A stretch of 64,000 nt of DNA, from NCBI GenBank assembly GCA_040756995.1, contig JBFLYK010000019.1, positions 61,222-125,221 on the forward strand. Reading direction: 5' to 3'. Source of the stretch: BP-133 sp040756995. GTDB lineage: Bacteria > Actinomycetota > Acidimicrobiia > IMCC26256 > BP-133. Within the stretch, counting starts at the first letter, position 1; the number at the start of each line of letters is the position of its first letter. The notes under the pieces are model-generated. The model saw nothing but the letters and a program-made list of their open reading frames with translations, had not been told where the DNA came from and made no database searches. The position numbers and the translations under genes are program-made. This document shows, one piece after another, positions 60,266 to 64,000 of the stretch.

Positions 60266-60892
60266 TCAGCGGGCGTACTGCTGGAGGTAGGCGGTGAGGG
60301 CCCGTTTCCCTTCGGCGAAGAGGGTGTCCTCGACCTCGGGCTCCCGGCGGTAGGCGCATTCGAAGACCCGGTCGCCGAGCTCGACGGCCAGCTCCGAGAC
60401 GATCGGTTCGGCGGCGGGATCGATGAGACCGGCGGCGATCATCACGCCGTGCCAGTCGCGGGCGAGTCGCCGGCCCCGGTCCCGGACCGCCGCCTCCACC
60501 GGCGAAGACCGCCGGCCGCCGAACCACAGGCGGGCGAAGGCGGGGCGGGAGCGGTAGTAGGCCCGGTGCACCTCGAAGCCGAACCCGACGAAGGCCGCCA
60601 GGCTGGTGATGGCGCCGCCGGCCCGGGCCTCCTCGCTGGCGGCGCTGACGTGCCGGTCGAGGGCCTCGAGCTCGCGGCGCAGGACCTCGTCGAGGACGGC
60701 GTCGCGGTCGGCGAAGAACTGGTACAGGGTGGCGACGGGGACGCCGGCCCGGGCGGCGATGGCCCGCGTGGTGGCGGCCTCGACCCCGTCCTCCTCGACG
60801 AGGGCGGTGGCGGCCTCCAGGATCCGCTCGACGCGGGCCTGGCTCCGGGCCTGCACGGGCAGGCGGCGGGCGCCGGTCTTGACCGATGGCAT
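60266..60892 (-). CDS. TetR-family regulator
   Basis: A 208-residue TetR regulator. HTH at about residues 40-62 (TTRAIAARAGVPVATLYQFFADRDAVLDEV) and a TetR_C-like ligand domain with FGFEVHRAYYRSRPAFARLWFGG. It is divergent from a fatty-acid desaturase/hydroxylase gene with a near-palindrome between, so it probably represses that gene and itself in response to a hydrophobic ligand. Confidence 0.88.
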   Translation of the reverse strand: MPSVKTGARRLPVQARSQARVERILEAATALVEEDGVEAATTRAIAARAGVPVATLYQFFADRDAVLDEVLRRELEALDRHVSAASEEARAGGAITSLAAFVGFGFEVHRAYYRSRPAFARLWFGGRRSSPVEAAVRDRGRRLARDWHGVMIAAGLIDPAAEPIVSELAVELGDRVFECAYRREPEVEDTLFAEGKRALTAYLQQYAR

Positions 60893-60904
60893 GGAGGCAT
60901 TATA

Positions 60905-60919
60905 AACATGACTCCTGTT
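60905..60919. promoter_or_regulatory. Candidate TetR operator between TetR and desaturase genes
   Basis: AACATGACTCCTGTT is a 15-bp near-palindrome (AACA...TGTT) 12 bp upstream of the TetR start and 29 bp before the desaturase ATG, with the promoter-like TATAAA next to it. Well placed to control both genes. Confidence 0.5.
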
Positions 60920-60948
60920 CAGCTTTGAAGAGGGGAGCGAGGCTGACC

Positions 60949-61815
60949 ATGGCGACCCCAGCGGTACCGGCCCCTGACGCCGCGCTCCGGGGAGCGCCCC
61001 GGATGGCGGCCTGGCGCAACCCCACCTTCTGGCTGCTCGGGCTCGACGCCGGGCTGGTGGCGGCCGGCACGTACGGCTACGCCGCCGAGCGGTGGCCGGC
61101 CTGGATCACGGTCGTGCTCCACGCGGTGGCGATCTACGTCGGCTTCACCGTGCTCCACGAGAGCGTGCACCGGCTGGCCCACCGGAACCGGCTCCTGAAC
61201 GACGCCCTGGGGTGGCTGGCGGGCATCCCGCTCACCGTCACGCAGCCGACCTTCCGCTACGTGCACCTGCAGCACCACGCCAAGACCAACGAGCCCGGCG
61301 AGGATCCCGATTTCCTGGTTGGCCACGGCCCCTGGTGGTACCGGCCGCTCAGCTTCATCTGCCCGCTGTGGCACTACCGGTTCCACTACTACGGCCGCCG
61401 GGCGTGGAAGAGCCGGGCGGAGCTGGCCGCCCAGGTCGGGCTCGACGTCGCCCTCGTGGTGATCGTCGGCGCCGCCGTCGTGACCGGCTTCTTCGGCGAC
61501 CTGGCCGTGCTGTGGATGCTCCCGGCGTTCCTGGCCGTCGGCTTCCTGGCCTACGCCTTCGACTACCTGCCGCACCGGCCCCAGGATTCGACCGAGCGCT
61601 ACCTCGACACCCGCGTCTACCCCTCACCGGTCCTCAACGTCGTGCTCCTCGGCCAGAACTACCACCTCGTGCACCACGCCTGGGTCACCGTGCCCTGGTT
61701 TCGCTACCAGCCGGTCTTCCACGCCGTCCGGCCCGACCTCGAGGCCGTCGGCGCCCGGACGCAGCGGGGGGAGTGGCGCCAGCCGCTGTCGACCGTGCCG
61801 GCCGGCGCCGGTTAG
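60949..61815 (+). CDS. Fatty acid desaturase/beta-carotene hydroxylase-type membrane di-iron enzyme
   Basis: A 288-residue membrane protein. The three histidine boxes are visible: HESVHRLAHR near residue 75, HLQHHAKTNEPGEDPD near residue 107 and YHLVHHAWVTVPW near residue 245. Four membrane segments separate them. It uses O2 to desaturate or hydroxylate a lipid or carotenoid; the short length and the HxxxHxxxH pattern leave both options. It is under apparent control of the divergent TetR. Its stop overlaps that of a convergent small gene. Confidence 0.88.
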   Translation: MATPAVPAPDAALRGAPRMAAWRNPTFWLLGLDAGLVAAGTYGYAAERWPAWITVVLHAVAIYVGFTVLHESVHRLAHRNRLLNDALGWLAGIPLTVTQPTFRYVHLQHHAKTNEPGEDPDFLVGHGPWWYRPLSFICPLWHYRFHYYGRRAWKSRAELAAQVGLDVALVVIVGAAVVTGFFGDLAVLWMLPAFLAVGFLAYAFDYLPHRPQDSTERYLDTRVYPSPVLNVVLLGQNYHLVHHAWVTVPWFRYQPVFHAVRPDLEAVGARTQRGEWRQPLSTVPAGAG

Positions 61816-62048
61816 CTCGGCGGTGGCGGCGGCTCGACGGTGTCCTCCGACGCCCGGTGCTCGCGGGCGGTGCCCGTCCGGTCGAAGGTGCGGGCCTCGG
61901 ATTCCGAGAGCACGGCCTCGGCCAGCGCTTCCGGGTCGTCGACGCCGGCCTTCTTCTCCTCGGCGGTGAGTTCGCTCGCCCGTTCGGCGACGACGTCGGG
62001 GGACGGCTGGGGCTCGGGCCCGCCGGGGCTCGAAGGTGTGCGCTCCAT
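61812..62048 (-). CDS. Small acidic disordered protein
   Basis: A 78-residue Pro/Ser/Glu-rich protein with a helical centre DVVAERASELTAEEKKAGVD and a polyproline end (EPPPPPS). No family recognised. Its TAA overlaps the desaturase TAG by 2 bp. Low-complexity composition makes it less certain as a gene, but codon use is in line with its neighbours. Confidence 0.5.
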   Translation of the reverse strand: MERTPSSPGGPEPQPSPDVVAERASELTAEEKKAGVDDPEALAEAVLSESEARTFDRTGTAREHRASEDTVEPPPPPS

Positions 62049-62114
62049 GCCGGAAGTGGTGCCCACGACGCCCACCCGGTGAAACGCCGATCGGGGCTGG
62101 GTGACGGGGGCCCG

Positions 62115-62120
62115 TACACT
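62115..62120 (+). promoter_or_regulatory. -10 element of a probably leaderless transcript
   Basis: TACACT ends 6 bp before the GTG at 62127. In actinobacteria a TANNNT box at this distance commonly gives a transcript that starts at the first base of the start codon. No ribosome site is visible. Confidence 0.55.
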
Positions 62121-62126
62121 CTGGTT

Positions 62127-62717
62127 GTGGATCCCGCCGCTGGTCAGCCGCCGATCGCCGCCCCCCGGGGCGGTGCCCATACCGTCCGATGGGTCGTGCT
62201 GGGCGTGGCCGCGGCCGTGCTCCTGCCGCTGCTGGTTCTGTTCGGCACCCGGCTCGACAAGGACGCCACCGCGGTGCCGAGCGTGTTGATCGGAAAGCCC
62301 GCTCCCCAGTTCAGTCTGCGGACGCTCGATGGCCAGACCATCAGCAATGCCCAGCTGGCCGGCAAGCCCTACGTCGTGAACTTCTGGGCGTCGTGGTGCC
62401 CACCGTGCCGGGAGGAGCACGGCGCCCTCCGGGTGTTCTGGGAGCGGTACCGGGACGACGGCGTGCAGCTCCTGGGAGTCATTTTCCAGGACCGTTCCTC
62501 CGCCGCCCGGGCGTTCCAGCAGGAACTCGGCGGTGACTGGCCCCTGCTGGAGGACCCGGGGTCGGAGACCGCCGTCGACTTCGGCCTGCGGGCACCGCCC
62601 GAGACGTTCGTCGTGAACAGCCAGGGCATCATCACCACCGCCTTCGCCGGCGCTCTCCGGGCGGGCCAGCTCGAGGCCGCCCTCGCCGCCGCCGAGTCGG
62701 AGTTCGCCGGGCGATAG
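62127..62717 (+). CDS. TlpA/ResA-type membrane-anchored thiol-disulfide oxidoreductase
   Basis: A 196-residue protein. N-terminal membrane helix (residues 20-40), then a thioredoxin fold with the active site WASWCPPCREEH (C91 and C94) and the cis-Pro region RAPPETFVVN. It acts on the outer face of the membrane, probably in cytochrome c maturation or disulfide reduction. No ccm genes are adjacent. The GTG is probably leaderless. tRNA-Cys follows 42 bp downstream. Confidence 0.9.
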   Translation: MDPAAGQPPIAAPRGGAHTVRWVVLGVAAAVLLPLLVLFGTRLDKDATAVPSVLIGKPAPQFSLRTLDGQTISNAQLAGKPYVVNFWASWCPPCREEHGALRVFWERYRDDGVQLLGVIFQDRSSAARAFQQELGGDWPLLEDPGSETAVDFGLRAPPETFVVNSQGIITTAFAGALRAGQLEAALAAAESEFAGR

Positions 62718-62759
62718 TCCGGTCCGCGGGAACGCTCGGGTAAGGTTTCCCAAGGTCCC

Positions 62760-62831
62760 GGCGGCGTGGCCGAGTGGTTCAGGCAAGGGTCTGCAAAACC
62801 CTGTACAGCGGTTCAATTCCGCTCGCCGCCT
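62760..62831 (+). tRNA. tRNA-Cys(GCA)
   Basis: Acceptor GGCGGCG/CGCCGCC, anticodon GCA at 62793-62795 in CTGCAAA, T-arm GCGGTTCAATTCCGC, discriminator T at 62831. No CCA is encoded. An integrase gene begins 93 bp downstream, so the tRNA is a probable attachment site for a second element. Confidence 0.96.
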
Positions 62832-62840
62832 CGAACAGAA

Positions 62841-62871
62841 GGGCTGGTCAGAGTCCATTTCTGACCAGCCC
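62841..62871 (+). terminator. Hairpin after tRNA-Cys
   Basis: GGGCTGGTCAGA (62841-62852) and TCTGACCAGCCC (62860-62871) pair perfectly over 12 bp with a 7-nt loop. There is no T-tract, but position and strength fit a tRNA terminator. Confidence 0.7.
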
Positions 62872-62893
62872 TCAACTATTGGTTGAGAGTCCA

Positions 62894-62912
62894 GGTCGAC
62901 CGGAAGTCGACC
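62894..62912. promoter_or_regulatory. Inverted repeat in front of the integrase
   Basis: GGTCGAC (62894-62900) and GTCGACC (62906-62912) form a perfect 7-bp inverted repeat spaced 5 bp, 12 bp before the integrase ATG. Candidate operator or arm-type site of the second element. Confidence 0.4.
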
Positions 62913-62924
62913 AACACCGGTACC

Positions 62925-63929
62925 ATGGCTCAGCGGCCGGGACCGGAGGACGGGTTGGCCATCAGAAAGCGGACGCTCAGCGACGGGTCGACGCGGTACC
63001 TCGTCGAGGTGCGAGTCGACGACCGAGACGCCAAGGGCCGGCGGAAGAAGATCGCCCGGCAGGTCCGCACGCTTCGAGAGGCTCGCAAGCTGGAGGCGGA
63101 GCTCAAGACGGAGGCCGCCGTCGGCGCCCACGTCGCCGCCTCCAAGCAGACGGTCGCCCAGTTGATGGACGTGTACCTCGAGGCCGGGGACTGGAGTCCC
63201 ACGACACGGTACGGATACCGCCGGCTGGCCGAGCGGGAGATCAAGCCGGCGATCGGATCGATCCGGCTGGAGGAGCTGCGGGCCGACCGCATCGACCGGA
63301 TGTACCGGAAGATGCGGCAGCGGGGCCTCAAGAACCGCTCGGTCCACAACGTCCACGCCCTGCTCCATGCCGCGTTGGAACAGGCGGTGAGATGGGGCTG
63401 GACGGTGACCAACCCGGCGGACCGGGCGACACCCGGCTCAGCGGCGGCCGGCGAGGGAGTCGTCGCCACCCAGGGCGAGATCGACCGCATCCTGGCCGCC
63501 GCCAATCCCCAACTCCATCTCGGGATACGCCTGGCCGCCGTCACCGGCGTCCGGCGCTCCGAGCTCTGCGGGCTGCAGTGGTCGGACGTCGACTTCGCCG
63601 CCGGCACGATCAAGGTGCAGCGGGCGGTCGTTGACGCGGCGGGTCGCAAGTACGAGAAGGGCACGAAGACGCATGCCGTTCGGGTCGTGCCCCTCGACTC
63701 AGGGACGCTCGCCCTGTTGAAGGAGCACCGTGGCATCGGCCCGATCATCCGATGGTCGCCCCGGGCGCTCTCGCAGCATCTCGCCGACATCTGCGACGAA
63801 CTCGGTATCGAACGGCAGAACGACGGCTCTCGGCAGCGGCGCCTTGGGTGGCACTCGTTCCGCCACTACGTCGGGGTGGCGTCCCATTGGCGGTGTAAAT
63901 CTCGCCGGGCGCAGGCTCCTTGTCGGTGA
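62925..63929 (+). pseudogene. Tyrosine recombinase truncated at its C-terminus
   Basis: 334 residues resembling a phage-type integrase: N-terminal arm domain (GSTRYLVEVRVDDRDAKGRRKK), core-binding domain and catalytic Arg in AVTGVRRSELCGL. After the HxxR segment WHSFRHYVG the frame leaves the family at about codon 320 and ends in a short unrelated tail, so the second His/Trp and the catalytic Tyr are missing. Lost activity is expected. A segment ending another gene on the opposite strand follows at once, suggesting an insertion. ATG 62925 is chosen; a TTG at 62883 is possible. Confidence 0.8.
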
Positions 63930-63931
63930 TC

Positions 63932-64000
63932 CTATGCGGCGGCTGTGACAGTTTCGACGACCGGGGTGACGTCGTTGCTGTGGAGGGTGGGCGGGTCGAA
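63932..64000 (-). CDS. C-terminal end of a gene on the inserted sequence (possible transposase)
   Basis: Leftward frame open to the window edge, giving 22 residues FDPPTLHSNDVTPVVETVTA followed by two alanines and TAG at 63932-63934. It begins right after the point where the integrase is interrupted, so it is probably part of an insertion sequence. The family cannot be told from this fragment. Confidence 0.35.
   Translation of the reverse strand, partial: FDPPTLHSNDVTPVVETVTAAA

Overview
The window is a high-G+C (roughly two-thirds by eye) actinobacterial chromosome segment. Several features fit an Acidimicrobiia-like or related lineage: homodimeric AceE, an aerobic phenylacetate operon, F420/FMN LLM-class enzymes, an MT0933-like protein, GTG starts and at least one apparently leaderless gene. 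The lineage is inferred from gene content only. A run of exactly 100 N (14537-14636), placed inside a repeated palindrome, shows this is a scaffolded draft assembly.

Region 1 (1-10.5 kb) is catabolic. A nine-gene leftward operon (6317 to 174) encodes an acetoacetate-decarboxylase-fold protein and a toluene-4-monooxygenase-type soluble diiron monooxygenase (alpha, gamma, effector, beta, Rieske). It ends with a PxpA/YcsF-like protein, an NTF2-fold protein and a siderophore-interacting-type flavoprotein. No canonical FAD/[2Fe-2S] reductase subunit is present. A divergent GntR/FCD regulator lies next to it, followed by a secreted gamma-glutamyltransferase and a TetR-membrane protein pair.

Region 2 (10.5-23 kb) is mostly housekeeping or accessory: the HrpA helicase, a 40-bp palindromic repeat array with the gap, an orphan molybdenum hydroxylase large subunit, a small kinase, and MsrB with a methyltransferase and a frameshifted gene. 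An ArsR-CDF metal efflux pair, a free-methionine-sulfoxide reductase, an AlkA-type glycosylase and dUTPase follow.

Region 3 (23.05-31.08 kb) is an integrated element bounded by a 47-bp duplication of the 3' part of tRNA-Gly(GCC). It carries an integrase, a putative excisionase, a replication-relaxation-family protein, a convergent toxin/antitoxin-like pair, several small membrane proteins, phased GTCCGCG repeats at both ends and a large inverted repeat.

Region 4 (31-45 kb) holds a RibD-fold reductase, a glyoxalase-fold protein with an NCS1 permease, and a rifampin phosphotransferase divergent from a cytochrome P450. A near match to the rifamycin-associated element lies between those two. An alpha-glucan/trehalose cluster and a Tat-exported amidohydrolase follow.

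Region 5 (45-64 kb) carries paaABCDE, the pyruvate dehydrogenase operon aceE-aceF-lpd, envelope genes (L,D-transpeptidase, D,D-carboxypeptidase), citrate synthase, regulators, a desaturase/hydroxylase and a thioredoxin-like protein. It closes with tRNA-Cys(GCA) beside a truncated integrase, apparently the start of a second integrated element that was itself interrupted.

No CRISPR array, rRNA or chromosomal origin was seen. The most interesting candidates are the reductase-less monooxygenase operon, the rph/P450 regulatory region and the architecture of the tRNA-Gly element.
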